Below the pieces are notes generated by a model, which saw nothing but the letters and a program-made list of their open reading frames with translations, was not told the origin of the DNA and ran no database searches. Made by a program: the position numbers and the translations under genes. Below are positions 42,393 through 51,843 of a stretch of DNA of 64,000 nt, in pieces. The stretch's first letter is position 1, and every line of letters starts with the position of its first letter. Origin of the DNA: Streptomyces sp. NBC_01224 (GTDB lineage: Bacteria > Actinomycetota > Actinomycetes > Streptomycetales > Streptomycetaceae); assembly GCF_036002945.1 (NCBI RefSeq), contig NZ_CP108529.1, positions 620,001 through 684,000 of the forward strand, in the 5' to 3' direction.

Positions 42393-43061
42393 ATGCGGAT
42401 GCTGATCATCGAGGACGAGCGTGGACTTGCCGCGGCAATCGCCGACGGACTCGCTTCTGAGGGCTTCGTCGCCGACGCCGCATATGACGGTGTGGACGGT
42501 CTCTGGCGCGCCCTCCACGAACCGTACGACGTCATCGTGCTGGACATCATGCTGCCCGGCCTGTCCGGGTACGAGGTCCTCAAGCGGATGCGGGCAGCAA
42601 ACGTGTGGACCCCTGTGCTGATGCTCACGGCGAAGGACGGAGAGTACGACGAGGCGGATGCCCTGGACCTCGGCGCCGACGACTACCTGAGCAAGCCGTT
42701 CTCGTACGTGGTACTTGTGGCCCATTTGCGGGCGCTTCTGCGCCGAGGAGCCCCACCCCGGCCCGCGGTACTCGCGGTCAACGACCTCACCCTGGACCCC
42801 GCCCGTCGGCGGTGCCGTCGCGGGAGCCATGAGATCGACCTGACTGCACGGGAGTTCACCCTCCTGGAATTCCTGCTCCGGCGTGCCGGCCAAGTGGTCA
42901 GCAAGACAGAGATCCTCACACACGTGTGGGACGAGAACTTCGACGGCGACACCAACATCGTCGAGGTCTACGTCGGTTACCTGCGGCGCAAGATCGACGC
43001 CCCATTCGACCGCCAGACCATCGAGACCGTCCGCGGAGCGGGCTACCGGCTGCGGAGCTGA
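42393..43061 (+). CDS. OmpR/PhoB-type response regulator
   Basis: A 222-aa regulator. The receiver domain has the acidic pair IEDE at residues 6-9, phospho-acceptor Asp51 in VIVLDIMLPG, Thr in MLTAKDG and Lys in YLSKPF. The C-terminal winged helix (about 125-222) includes REFTLLEFLLRRAGQVVSK and VYVGYLRRKID. It resembles MprA-like regulators, which bind direct repeats. ATG 42393 has GGAGAGG six bases upstream. Followed 12 bases later by its kinase gene. Confidence 0.95.
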   Translation: MRMLIIEDERGLAAAIADGLASEGFVADAAYDGVDGLWRALHEPYDVIVLDIMLPGLSGYEVLKRMRAANVWTPVLMLTAKDGEYDEADALDLGADDYLSKPFSYVVLVAHLRALLRRGAPPRPAVLAVNDLTLDPARRRCRRGSHEIDLTAREFTLLEFLLRRAGQVVSKTEILTHVWDENFDGDTNIVEVYVGYLRRKIDAPFDRQTIETVRGAGYRLRS

Positions 43062-43073
43062 GGAGGACAGCGG

Positions 43074-44450
43074 ATGCACGTCGACATCCGGGCTTGGTGG
43101 TCCCGCCGGTCGCTGCGGCTGCGGCTGACCGTTGCGGCTGCCCTCATGATCGCGTTCGGACTGGCCGGTGCCGCTGTGCTGCTTGTGCTGTGGCTGCATT
43201 CAAGTCTCATCAGCGAGCTCGACCAGACCGCCCTGCAGGACGCCCAGGTCGTCGCAGCAACCCTTGAGGCTGAACCGCGCGGCACCGTACTGCACAACAC
43301 CTTCCACGGCGAAGCCGCTGTCCAAGTGGTCGACGCGAAGGGAACAGTGCGGGCCAGCTCGGCGAATCTGCGCAACAAACCCCGGTTGTTCGACTTCCCA
43401 CCGAACGCATCCGGTACCGCACACTCCCGCACCGTCCACGACATCCCAGTGGGCGAAAGCGGTGCCTGGCGTGCTGTGGCCGTCCCGGCCGGTACCCGCC
43501 ACGACCCGATGACCGTGTACGTCGCCATGTCCACAGAGGACATCGACGATGGCCTGGCCAAGCTGACGTTCGGCCTCGCCACCACCGTGCCATCGACCGT
43601 GGCCCTGCTCACCGGCGTCGTATGGCTGCTCACCGGGCGTGCGCTGCGCCCCGTGGACTCCCTGCGAACCCAGACCGCCGAGATCACCGCCTCGGACCTG
43701 GGGCGCCGACTCGACGTGCCCCCCGCCGAGGACGCTCTGGGCCGGCTCGCGAAGACCTTCAACGACCTGCTTGCCCGCCTGGAGGCTTCGACGCGGCGGC
43801 AGCGCGGTTTCGTCGCCGACGCCGCCCACGAACTGCGCAGCCCTCTGAGCACCTTGCACACACGCCTGGAGGTCGCAGTCAGCCATCCCGAAGCCGCTGA
43901 CTGGCGATCGCTCGCCCCCGCCCTGCTCGAGGAGACCGAACGGCTTTCCCGGCTCGTCGACGATCTTGTACAGCTGGCCCGCCTCGATGCCCGTCCACGC
44001 CTGCGCAAACGCCCGGTCGACCTGGACGAGATCGTCTTCACCGAGGTGGGCGAGGCCCGCCAGCGAACTTCTCTCATCATCGACCAGCACGCCGTCAGCG
44101 CCGCACGCGTCCACGGTGACAGGGATGCCCTCGCCCGCGTGGTACGGAACCTGCTGGACAACGCCCTTCGCCATGCCGCCACCCGCATCGACATCCGCCT
44201 TTATGTCCTGGACGGCACCGCAAACCTGTTCGTAACCGACGACGGGCCCGGCATCCCTGCCGCCGACCGGCAACGCGTCTTCGAGCGCTTCACTCGACTC
44301 GACCACGCGCGCGCACGGGACACAGGCGGCAGCGGCCTGGGGCTGGCCATCGTCCGCGACGTCGTCACCGCCCACCACGGCAGCGTCCACATCGAGGCCA
44401 ACCGCCCAGGCGCTCGGATCGTCGTACGGATTCCCGTCGGCGATCGGTAG
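43074..44450 (+). CDS. Sensor histidine kinase
   Basis: Membrane kinase of 458 aa. Two membrane helices (about 20-42 and 165-188) flank an extracytoplasmic sensor domain of about 120 residues. A HAMP domain follows (GRALRPVDSLRTQTAEI), then HisKA with phospho-acceptor His252 in VADAAHELRSPLSTL, and an ATPase domain with N box NLLDNALRHA, G1 DDGPGIP and G2 GGSGLGLAIV. Ligand unknown; envelope stress or a cationic polymer would fit the pls association (inference). RBS GAGGAGGA. Confidence 0.94.
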   Translation: MHVDIRAWWSRRSLRLRLTVAAALMIAFGLAGAAVLLVLWLHSSLISELDQTALQDAQVVAATLEAEPRGTVLHNTFHGEAAVQVVDAKGTVRASSANLRNKPRLFDFPPNASGTAHSRTVHDIPVGESGAWRAVAVPAGTRHDPMTVYVAMSTEDIDDGLAKLTFGLATTVPSTVALLTGVVWLLTGRALRPVDSLRTQTAEITASDLGRRLDVPPAEDALGRLAKTFNDLLARLEASTRRQRGFVADAAHELRSPLSTLHTRLEVAVSHPEAADWRSLAPALLEETERLSRLVDDLVQLARLDARPRLRKRPVDLDEIVFTEVGEARQRTSLIIDQHAVSAARVHGDRDALARVVRNLLDNALRHAATRIDIRLYVLDGTANLFVTDDGPGIPAADRQRVFERFTRLDHARARDTGGSGLGLAIVRDVVTAHHGSVHIEANRPGARIVVRIPVGDR

Positions 44451-44887
44451 CGGCCGAGTAGGAGGCGCGGCCTGGGTGAGTTCCCACGTTCACCACGGAG
44501 TCGATCGACGGGTGAGGTGCCCAGCTCTACCCCGGCAGCATCGCCACTCTCACGCCGCAGGCTTTCTGCGTGGCCTCCCCACCGATAGGTAGATCCGGCT
44601 TCGGAGTCGATCACCAACGAACAACGATCGTGCACTGCACCCGGCCCGCATCCGACAGGTTGGAGCCGGTGTCGTAATTACGGCGCGTCAAGCACTGATT
44701 CCTCGCGTGCACCTTCCCGTCTCGCTAGCCGGGCCCGAACCGTCCGGCAGTGCCGGCCCGTCCCGACGCTGTCAGGGCTGCTTACCGCTCGGCTCGGCAT
44801 CCCCCGAGCCGAAGTGCCCTCAGCTTCAGCCGGATTGCTGCGACAACCCGGCGGTGAAGGTCTCTCACCTCACTCGATACCTTGGCG

Positions 44888-44979
44888 CCTCGTGGCGCAC
44901 CCACCCGCTACGACAAGACCGCCACCAGCTACCTGGCGGCATTCGACCTCGTGGCGTCATCATCCGGTCCGAAAGGTGA
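44888..44979 (+). mobile_element. 3' remnant of an IS5-type transposase
   Basis: About 30 codons reading TRYDKTATSYLAAFDLVA, the C-terminal RYDK motif of IS5-family DDE transposases, with a probable one-base shift before a terminal VIIRSER and stop. No upstream DDE motifs and no terminal inverted repeats were found. From 44451 to 44887 I see no other gene. Confidence 0.6.
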
Positions 44980-45121
44980 TGCGAAGGAAACGGCCTGGTG
45001 GCCCATCTCCTGCCGGGATGCGAAAGCCTGCGTAGTCGACCGAGGCGGTGAGGTCTCCGAGCGCGATGACCGACAGATCCTGAGGTACGTACGTCCAGGC
45101 CCCGTGGACGCCGATGACGGA
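44960..45121 (-). pseudogene. Possible C-terminal fragment of a regulator
   Basis: A 53-codon leftward frame with WTYVPQDLSVIALGDLTASV, which resembles the effector-domain segment of LacI-type regulators, ending in FLRITFRTG and a stop. There is no start or N-terminal part. It abuts the transposase remnant, so an insertion may have disrupted it. Family assignment is tentative. Confidence 0.3.
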
Positions 45122-45130
45122 ACGGCAGTC

Positions 45131-45286
45131 CTACCAGTAATGCCGTCGGCCTCCCACCGCATGCCCGACGGCACCCAGGATCCAGAGGACGATGCCGATC
45201 ACGACGAGCACAACACCGATCGTCCAAAGGATCGAGATACCTGCCACCAGGCCGATGACCAGCAGAATGACACCGAGGATGATCAT
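45131..45286 (-). CDS. DUF6131 family small membrane protein
   Basis: A 51-aa protein made of two closely spaced membrane helices (MIILGVILLVIGLVAGISIL and WTIGVVLVVIGIVLWILG) and a short basic tail ending GGRRHYW. This matches DUF6131, a widespread actinobacterial family of unknown function. ATG 45286 has GGAGG six bases upstream. Confidence 0.88.
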   Translation of the reverse strand: MIILGVILLVIGLVAGISILWTIGVVLVVIGIVLWILGAVGHAVGGRRHYW

Positions 45287-45347
45287 GACGACCTCCAATC
45301 CCACATCTTCTCCCAGTATGCGCCTGACGCCTTCGCGAGGTGATACA

Positions 45348-45371
45348 GGCCCGTGCGAGGACGCACGGGCC
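45348..45371. terminator. Hairpin, 10-bp perfect stem
   Basis: GGCCCGTGCG-AGGA-CGCACGGGCC. It lies upstream of the DUF6131 gene within a gene-poor stretch (45287-45775) where I recognise no other gene. It could end a transcript from either side or act in the DUF6131 leader. Confidence 0.45.
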
Positions 45372-45775
45372 ACCGTAGGCCGGGACAGGAGCGTGTCCGG
45401 CAGCGTCATCTCACCGGTCACGGACTGCACGCCTGCAAGCGACTCCCGTGAGCGGAATCCTTGACCGCTGTGCCGCCGAGCGCTTCTACGACGAGCCGGC
45501 GAGAACTGCTCCGGCGGACCGGAAGCCTCCGGGACGTCGTCACCGAATGCATCCGCCGCACTCGCGGGTGACCGGCGTGGCCCGGTGCAGGACGCTCACC
45601 TCGTATGCGTCGCCGGAGAACTGCATGCGGAACTCCGGCGGCAGCTGGATCGACAAGTCCGTCAGCGACGACAGCCGCGGGTGTATGGCCGGTGGCTCCG
45701 CCCGTAGGGGTGACTTCCTGCGCATGTCGCCGCGGGAGCCCGGGAGGACGCGGCCCAGGCTGGTACCAGCAGGGA

Positions 45776-46996
45776 ATGCCCAGGCCATCACATCCGCAGC
45801 CCGACAACACGGACCCCGGCGTACCGTCCGAAGGACGACGGCATCGGATTCGCACCGCGTCACGTCAGGCGCTGCGCGGCATCACCCGCCCTGCGAACCG
45901 GATCCCGGACGCGCAGCATGCGCCGCCCGGCCTGCGGTACGAGCCACGCGTGAACCCCACGCTGCAGACGGCCGCTGCCTACGCCTGGCGAATCCTCGTC
46001 GTGGGAGCCGTCGTGTACGCCGTCTTCTCAGCGCTGGGACGGTTCCACGAGGTAGCGGTAGCCGTCTTCCTCGGCCTGCTCGGCACCGCGATGTTGCGCC
46101 CGGTGGCGGATCTCCTGGCTCGTGCGATGCCGCGGCCGCTCGCTGTCGCTGTGGCGCTTGTCGGCAGTATCGTCCTCGTCCTCGGCGTTCTGACCCTCAT
46201 CGGCGAGGTAGTCGCCGCAGAACGCGCCGGGCTGGAACGGGAGTTCGGCGAAGGCCTGATCAGGATCGAACACTGGCTGGAGGGACCACCGTTCCGGCTG
46301 AACCCCAAGACGCTCGACGACATGCAGTCCCGGATCGGGCAGTTCCTGTCCAGCCATCGCTCCATCCTCATCAGCACGGCCCTCAGTGGCGTGGGCCGGC
46401 TGGTGGAGGCGGTCACCGTGTTCGTTCTCGCATTGTTCTGCTCGGTCTTCTTCATTCACTCGGGCGACCGGCAGTGGGACTGGTTCTGCGACCAGCTTCC
46501 GGAGACGGCCCGGGCCCGGGTGACGATCGCGGGCCGTGCGGCGTGGCGGACGTTCACCGGATACACACACGGCATCGTCCTGGTGGCGGCGACCAACGCA
46601 GTACTCGTCGGACTGGCCCTGTTCGCACTCGGAGTACCGCTGGCCCTTCCCCTGGCGCTGCTGGAGTTCTTCGCCACCTTCATTCCGTTGATCGGCTCAC
46701 CGGTCGCCCTCGCAGTCGCCGCCGTGGTGGCTCTGGCGGCGAAAGGCCCGATCGTGGCGGCCGTCGTCATCGCGCTGATCGTGGTCATCGGCCAGATCGA
46801 GGGCCATCTTCTGCACCCGATCGTGATGAGCTGGGCCGTACGCCTGCACCCGGTGGTGGTCGCACTCGCGGTGATCGGCGGCGCCATCGCTGCGGGGGTG
46901 CTGGGCGCCGTGGTGGCGGTACCGCTCGTGTCCGTCGTCTGGTCGGCTCATCAGGCCCTGCGCCAGGCACGCGAATCCGCGCAGGCGAAGGATTGA
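45776..46996 (+). CDS. AI-2E family transporter
   Basis: Membrane protein of the AI-2 exporter/YhhQ-like permease family (PF01594), 406 aa with eight predicted helices. Family features are the early helix pair VAVAVFLGLLGTAMLRPVAD, the long amphipathic central region, and the C-terminal LEFFATFIPLIGSPVALAVAA and IEGHLLHPIVMSWAVRLHP. Members export autoinducer-2, Na+ or unknown solutes; the substrate here is unknown. The frame is open far upstream; ATG 45776 is chosen as the last plausible start before the conserved region, with a weak CAGGGA site. Confidence 0.82.
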   Translation: MPRPSHPQPDNTDPGVPSEGRRHRIRTASRQALRGITRPANRIPDAQHAPPGLRYEPRVNPTLQTAAAYAWRILVVGAVVYAVFSALGRFHEVAVAVFLGLLGTAMLRPVADLLARAMPRPLAVAVALVGSIVLVLGVLTLIGEVVAAERAGLEREFGEGLIRIEHWLEGPPFRLNPKTLDDMQSRIGQFLSSHRSILISTALSGVGRLVEAVTVFVLALFCSVFFIHSGDRQWDWFCDQLPETARARVTIAGRAAWRTFTGYTHGIVLVAATNAVLVGLALFALGVPLALPLALLEFFATFIPLIGSPVALAVAAVVALAAKGPIVAAVVIALIVVIGQIEGHLLHPIVMSWAVRLHPVVVALAVIGGAIAAGVLGAVVAVPLVSVVWSAHQALRQARESAQAKD

Positions 46997-47143
46997 GGGA
47001 TGCGTGGGGCGGAAGCGAGCCAGAAGCCCGGCACCGGAGTTCCCGGCCGGCCTGCCACGGGCACAGGCCGGAAGCCGAACTGCTGGTGCGGGTTCCGTCG
47101 TACCGCTGTTGCTGCCGCCCCCGGCGGTCTCGGCCGCCTGGTC

Positions 47144-47181
47144 CGAGGCAGGCTCGCCCCGGCCCACGGGGTCCTGCCTCG
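47144..47181. terminator. Hairpin between convergent genes
   Basis: CGAGGCAGG (47144-47152) pairs with CCTGCCTCG (47173-47181), with an inner CCCCG/CGGGG stem. It sits between the stops of the AI-2E gene and the leftward debranching glucosidase gene and can serve both. Confidence 0.65.
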
Positions 47182-47203
47182 AATCGGGCACAGCCGCTGT
47201 ACG

Positions 47204-49300
47204 TCAACGGGGCGTCGTGTGCTGCCTCCTCACCACCAGGCCCTTCGGCGCCTCGATGTGCGCCGTGCCGTCGGCGTCGACGGAGATGTCCAGCCGCCCG
47301 CCCGCGACATCGAGCCCCTCGACCTTCAGCGGCCGGTAGGCCTCCGCGAACCCGGGCGCGACCGTGAGTGTTCCACCAGGGACATCGGCGGAAAGCCCCA
47401 GCACCGACTGGAGGACCATGACGGACGAGGCCGCCGCCCAGGCCTGCGGGCGGCAGGACGCCGGATAGGGCGAGGGCCGGGCATCGGTCACCGCTCCATG
47501 GCCGGCGAACAGTTCGGGGAGCCGCGCGTCGAAGGCCGCCGATGCGGTCAGCAGCCCTTCGGACAGGGATGCGGCCGCTTCCGGGAACCCGGCCCTGACC
47601 AGGCCGTGCACCGCGATCGCGGTGTCGTGCGGCCAGATGGAACCGATGTGATAGCCGTACGGGTTGTAGGCAACGGAGTCGCTGCTCAGCGTTCGCAGAC
47701 CATGGCCCGAGTCGAGGTCGGGCGCGCTGAGCCTGGCGGCCAGCAGGGCGCTCTCCTCGTGGTTGAGCAGGCCCGTACCCAGCAGGTGGCCGAAGCCCGA
47801 GGTGACCGAGTCCACCGGCATCTTCTCGCGGTCGAGCGCAACAGCCGGGTACGGCCCCCGCTCGTCCTCCACCCAGAAGTGGCTGCGGAAACGGTCCCGC
47901 AGCCGCTCGGCCCACTCCTCCCACCGGTCGGCGCCGGGGCGGCCGAAGGCGCGGAGCAGATCCGCACCGCCGCGGGCCGCCTCGTACGCGTACGCCTGGA
48001 CCTCACAGAGCGCGATCGGGGAAGCGGCGAAGCGTCCGTCGCGATACCGGATGGAGTCGCCCGAGTCCTTCCAGCCCTGGTTGGCCAGGCCCCGTCCGGT
48101 GTGGTCGATGTACTTCAGGAAGCCGTCCCCGTCCGCGTCGCCGTGGTCGCGCATCCAGGCGAGGGCGGACTCCGCGTGCGGCAGGAGCTGTTCGACCTGC
48201 TCGGGCGCGAGGCCCCAGCGCCAGGAGTCGTGCAGCAGGGTGATCCAGAGCGGGGTGGCATCGACCGTGCCGTAGTAGCAGGGCGGCAGGGCGAAGTTCT
48301 CGTTGAAGTTCTGGGTGGCGCGGCGCACTTCGTGCAGGATCTTGCCGGGCTGTTCCTCGGTGTCCTGATCGGACTTCGTGCCCTGCCGGCGGGCAAGTGT
48401 GCGCAGCGTACCTGCGGCGAGATCGGTGCCCAGCGGCAGCAGCATGCGGGCCGCCCACAGGGAGTCGCGGCCGAAGAGGGTGAGGAACCACGGGGCCCCG
48501 GCGGCCAGGAACTGGTCGGTGGGCTTCTCCGGGTCGGTCAGCCGCAGCCGGTCGAGGTCGGCGGCCGACTGGCTCAGCCAGTGATCGAAGCGCCGGTCGG
48601 CGCTGCGCAGGACGGGCGTGCGCCAGGGCAGGCTGTCGGCAGATGGCGCGGGGAACTGGTCGCCGCCCTCATGCGCGGCGTCGCAGTGCAGTACGGCGGT
48701 CCATGACGAGCCGGGAGCGAGTTCGATGTCGTACGCCAGTGTTCCGGCGGCCGGGTCGACGGCGGCGGGCCGCGGGTAGCCGGTGAGCCGTACCGCGAAG
48801 GTGTCCCTGGACCAACCGAGTCCGCCCTCCGTGGCGTTGGCAAAGACCGGGCTCTGCGCGTGTCCGGACTTGACGCGCTCGATCGGGGCGAGGTCGGTAC
48901 CGGCGGTGACGATCAGCCGGACACGGACCTGCTGCCGCCCGGCGTTGGCGACTTCGAGGGTCTCCTCCAGGCGCCCGGGGGTGACGTGGCGGCGCCGGTG
49001 CAGGGTGACGGCCGGGTCCGGTGTCTCCTCGCCCAAGCCGCGCAGCACACCGCGAAAGGCTGCCCGGTCCGCACCTTCGAGGGCTCCTCGGACAGGAGCG
49101 ATCGCGATTCCGTCCGCCGCGACGGTCAGCCGGGCAAGGGCTCTGCTGTCGCCGTGGTAGAAGCCGTCCGCGGCACCGTCGATCTGTCCGTCCGCCTGCG
49201 AGATCGCGAAGCTCGGGGCGTACAGCGTCACACAGGCGTCATGCAGGAACGGCTGGAGGCCTTCGGCCGACGGGCCGACCCCCGTATCGGAGTTCGTCAT
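47204..49300 (-). CDS. Amylo-alpha-1,6-glucosidase family (glycogen debranching-like) protein
   Basis: Cytosolic glycoside hydrolase-like protein of 698 aa. Residues about 10-300 are the GDE N-terminal domain (FAISQADGQIDGAADGFYHG), and about 310-690 form the (alpha/alpha)6 barrel with APWFLTLFGRDSLWAARMLL, YYGTVDATPLWITLLHD and YGYHIGSIWPHDTAIAVHG. Family members act on branched or short alpha-glucans. It is divergent from a LacI gene and a sugar importer, with palindromic operators in the shared promoter. ATG 49300 lacks a strong ribosome site. A leftward promoter TTGTCA-N18-TAGGGT is visible. Confidence 0.9.
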   Translation of the reverse strand: MTNSDTGVGPSAEGLQPFLHDACVTLYAPSFAISQADGQIDGAADGFYHGDSRALARLTVAADGIAIAPVRGALEGADRAAFRGVLRGLGEETPDPAVTLHRRRHVTPGRLEETLEVANAGRQQVRVRLIVTAGTDLAPIERVKSGHAQSPVFANATEGGLGWSRDTFAVRLTGYPRPAAVDPAAGTLAYDIELAPGSSWTAVLHCDAAHEGGDQFPAPSADSLPWRTPVLRSADRRFDHWLSQSAADLDRLRLTDPEKPTDQFLAAGAPWFLTLFGRDSLWAARMLLPLGTDLAAGTLRTLARRQGTKSDQDTEEQPGKILHEVRRATQNFNENFALPPCYYGTVDATPLWITLLHDSWRWGLAPEQVEQLLPHAESALAWMRDHGDADGDGFLKYIDHTGRGLANQGWKDSGDSIRYRDGRFAASPIALCEVQAYAYEAARGGADLLRAFGRPGADRWEEWAERLRDRFRSHFWVEDERGPYPAVALDREKMPVDSVTSGFGHLLGTGLLNHEESALLAARLSAPDLDSGHGLRTLSSDSVAYNPYGYHIGSIWPHDTAIAVHGLVRAGFPEAAASLSEGLLTASAAFDARLPELFAGHGAVTDARPSPYPASCRPQAWAAASSVMVLQSVLGLSADVPGGTLTVAPGFAEAYRPLKVEGLDVAGGRLDISVDADGTAHIEAPKGLVVRRQHTTPR

Positions 49301-49348
49301 GTCGTGGGTCTTGACAGTTGTGTCCAACAGAGCAGAACCTCTCAGGCA

Positions 49349-49413
49349 TTGGAGCGTTCCAAGAACCCTAACGACGACTTCAGTGCGTTGACAACGGTTT
49401 TGGAACGCTCCAA
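49349..49413. promoter_or_regulatory. Two LacI-type operators and divergent promoters
   Basis: TTGGAGCGTTCCAA (49349-49362) and its exact reverse complement TTGGAACGCTCCAA (49400-49413), centres 51 bp apart. The second overlaps a rightward promoter (TTGACA 49388-49393, CAATGA 49411-49416). A leftward promoter (TTGTCA, TAGGGT) lies between, with the first operator near its start point. Repression of both directions by the LacI protein is expected. Confidence 0.82.
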
Positions 49414-49452
49414 TGAACTTGTCCATTCGTACGACCGGTTTCGGAGACACTC

Positions 49453-50502
49453 ATGCCCCGCTCCCCCAACACCCCCGCGTCCAAGACCGGTTCAGTCACC
49501 CTGGCCACGGTCGCGCGGCGGGCGGGAGTGTCTCCGCAGACGGTGTCGAACGCGCTCAATTCCCCCGAACTGCTGCGTCCGGAGACCCTGGAGCGGGTCC
49601 GTCGTACCATCGACGAGCTGGGCTATCGCCCGCACCGAGCGGCTCAGACCCTGCGCACCCGCTCCAGCAAGCTCATCGGCTACGGCATTCGTCCCACCGC
49701 CCCCGGCACCTCGGCCCCGGTCATGGACCGGTTTCTGCACGCCCTGTCCCAGACCGCCGACGAGGCCGGTTACCGGATCCTGCTCTTCGCCTCACCACCC
49801 GGCAGCGCCGGCCTCGACGGGTACGAGGAGCTCCTCGACCTGCACAGCGTGGACGGTTTCGTGCTGAGCGGCACCGACCGGGGCGACCAGCGCCAGGCCT
49901 GGCTGGAGAAGCGCGGCGTGCCGTTCGTGGGCTTCGGCCGCATGTGGTCCGGCCGGCAGATCGGGGACTGGGTGGATGTCGACGGCGCCTCGGGCACGGA
50001 CGCCGCGGTCGAGCATCTGGTGGGTCTGGGGCATCGCAGGATCGCGTTTCTCGGCTGGCCGCGCGGCTCCGGGGTCGGCGACGACCGTGCCATGGGCTGG
50101 CAGCGTGCCATGCGGCGACACCACCTTTCGATACGCAACAGACGTGCACGGAGCGTCGATGACATCGCCTCCGCACAGGCCGCCGTCGGACCGCTGCTCG
50201 ACGCAGGTGCGACGGCCGTGATCGCCGCAAGCGACGTGCTCGCTCTGGGGTGCTATCACGCCCTGCGCGAGCGACGAGCCGTGCCGGGCACGGATGTGGC
50301 GGTCGTCGGCTTCGACGACTCCCCCACGGCCGCGCTTCTCTCCCCCGGACTGTCCACCGTCGCCCAGCCGCTGGAAGCCGTCGGCCGCGAATGTGTCCGG
50401 CTTCTGCTGGCCCGGATGTCGGAACTCGGCGCTCCGCCCGAGCGCGTCCTGCTCGAACCGTCCCTCGTGGTACGTGACAGCACATCCGCGTCGGGCGACT
50501 GA
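49453..50502 (+). CDS. LacI-family transcriptional regulator
   Basis: A 349-aa repressor. The helix-turn-helix is TLATVARRAGVSPQTVSNAL at about residues 16-35, with hinge YRPHRAAQTLRTRSSKLIGY. The sugar-binding domain contains VDGFVLSGTDRGD, HLVGLGHRRIAFLG and DVAVVGFDDSPTAALLSPGL. It precedes and probably controls the binding-protein/permease genes and the divergent debranching enzyme through the two 14-bp operators. Confidence 0.95.
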   Translation: MPRSPNTPASKTGSVTLATVARRAGVSPQTVSNALNSPELLRPETLERVRRTIDELGYRPHRAAQTLRTRSSKLIGYGIRPTAPGTSAPVMDRFLHALSQTADEAGYRILLFASPPGSAGLDGYEELLDLHSVDGFVLSGTDRGDQRQAWLEKRGVPFVGFGRMWSGRQIGDWVDVDGASGTDAAVEHLVGLGHRRIAFLGWPRGSGVGDDRAMGWQRAMRRHHLSIRNRRARSVDDIASAQAAVGPLLDAGATAVIAASDVLALGCYHALRERRAVPGTDVAVVGFDDSPTAALLSPGLSTVAQPLEAVGRECVRLLLARMSELGAPPERVLLEPSLVVRDSTSASGD

Positions 50503-50592
50503 ACCACTCCCCGTGCCCATCCACGGGCCCCCATTCACAGCGCGCCCTCTCCGGGCAGCTGAGCCGCAAGCACTATCCCCCTGGAGGAATTC

Positions 50593-51837
50593 ATGGGAAC
50601 CCGTACGGCCGTCGCCGCCTTCGTCACCTGCGCGGCGCTACTGGCTGCCACCGGCTGCTCATCCAGCTTCGGCAGCGACAAGGAGCCGGAGCAGGACAAG
50701 GCCGGCAAGCAGAAACTGACGGTACTGATCGCCACCTCGGGGGACGCCGAAACCCAGGCAGTCAAGACCGCCGCCGCCGCGTATGCGAAGAAGTCGGGCA
50801 ACTCGGTCTCGGTCGAGGTCGCCAAGGACATGAACCAGCAGCTTGCCCAGTCCTTCGCCGGGCACAAGCCGCCGGACGTCTTCTACGTCAACTCCGACCA
50901 GTTCGCGAACTACGCGAAGGGCGGCTCCCTGTACCCGTACGGGGACCGGATATCCGACGTCGACGACTTCTCCCAGCAGCTGCGGACCTCGTTCTCGTAC
51001 GACGGGAAGCTGGTCTGCCTGCCGAAGGACGCCTCCACCCTCGGTCTGGCCATCAACACCGATCTGTGGAAGAAGGCCGGGCTGACGGAGAAGGACTATC
51101 CCAAGAGCTGGGAGGAGCTGCGGACCGTCGCGGACAAGCTCACCGGCAAGGGCGTCACCGGCCTGGTCACCAGCGACGAGTTCCAGCGGCTCGGCGTCTT
51201 CATGAAGCAGGCGGGCGGCTGGCTCACCGACCCGGACCAGCAGAAGATGACTGCCGACACCGCCGAGAACGCCAAGGGGCTCGACTTCGTCCAGTCCCTG
51301 CTCAAGTCCGGCTCGATGAAGTTCGCCAAGCAGGTGGACACCAGCTGGGGCGGTGAGGCGCTCGGCAAGGGCAAGGCCGCGATGACCATCGAGGGCAACT
51401 GGCTCGAAGGCGGCATGAAGCTCGACTACCCCGATGTGAAGTACGCCATCGCGCCGCTGCCCGCGGGACCGGCCGGCCAGGGCACCCTCGCCTTCAGCAA
51501 CTGCTGGGGCGTCGCCGCCGACAGCGCGCACCGCGACGCGGGCGTCGACCTCGTGAAGTACTTGACATCCGCCAAGCAGCAGCTCGCCTTCGCCGACGCG
51601 TTCGGTGTCATGCCGTCGCGGACGAGCGCGCTCAAGACCTACGCCGAGAAGCAGCCGGCCGCCAAGGCCTGGGTGGACGGCAGCGCCTACGCACAGGGCC
51701 CGGTGACGATCGCCGGCTTCGACAAGGTCCTGAGCCAGTTCAACACCGATCTGCAGTCGCTGCGCACCGCCGACCCGAAGAAGATCCTCGCCGACCTTCA
51801 GCGCAACGGCGAACAGGCGATCGCGAAGGGCAACTGA
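50593..51837 (+). CDS. Sugar ABC transporter substrate-binding lipoprotein
   Basis: Extracellular binding protein (SBP family 1, MalE-like), 414 aa. Lipobox LAATGC gives the lipidated Cys at about residue 22. The core starts at LTVLIATSGDAETQAVKTAA; PDVFYVNSDQFANYAKGG and AAMTIEGNWLEGGMKLDYPD are family-typical. Good RBS (GGAGGAA) before ATG. Ligand is probably a maltodextrin- or glucan-derived oligosaccharide, judging from the linked debranching enzyme. Confidence 0.93.
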   Translation: MGTRTAVAAFVTCAALLAATGCSSSFGSDKEPEQDKAGKQKLTVLIATSGDAETQAVKTAAAAYAKKSGNSVSVEVAKDMNQQLAQSFAGHKPPDVFYVNSDQFANYAKGGSLYPYGDRISDVDDFSQQLRTSFSYDGKLVCLPKDASTLGLAINTDLWKKAGLTEKDYPKSWEELRTVADKLTGKGVTGLVTSDEFQRLGVFMKQAGGWLTDPDQQKMTADTAENAKGLDFVQSLLKSGSMKFAKQVDTSWGGEALGKGKAAMTIEGNWLEGGMKLDYPDVKYAIAPLPAGPAGQGTLAFSNCWGVAADSAHRDAGVDLVKYLTSAKQQLAFADAFGVMPSRTSALKTYAEKQPAAKAWVDGSAYAQGPVTIAGFDKVLSQFNTDLQSLRTADPKKILADLQRNGEQAIAKGN

Positions 51838-51843
51838 GCCCCC

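Noticed and set aside
45540..45863. Leftward frame with LTDLSIQLPPEFRMQFSGDA that looks partly coding
   Set aside because: No family recognised, no ribosome site, and it overlaps the likely start region of the AI-2E gene.
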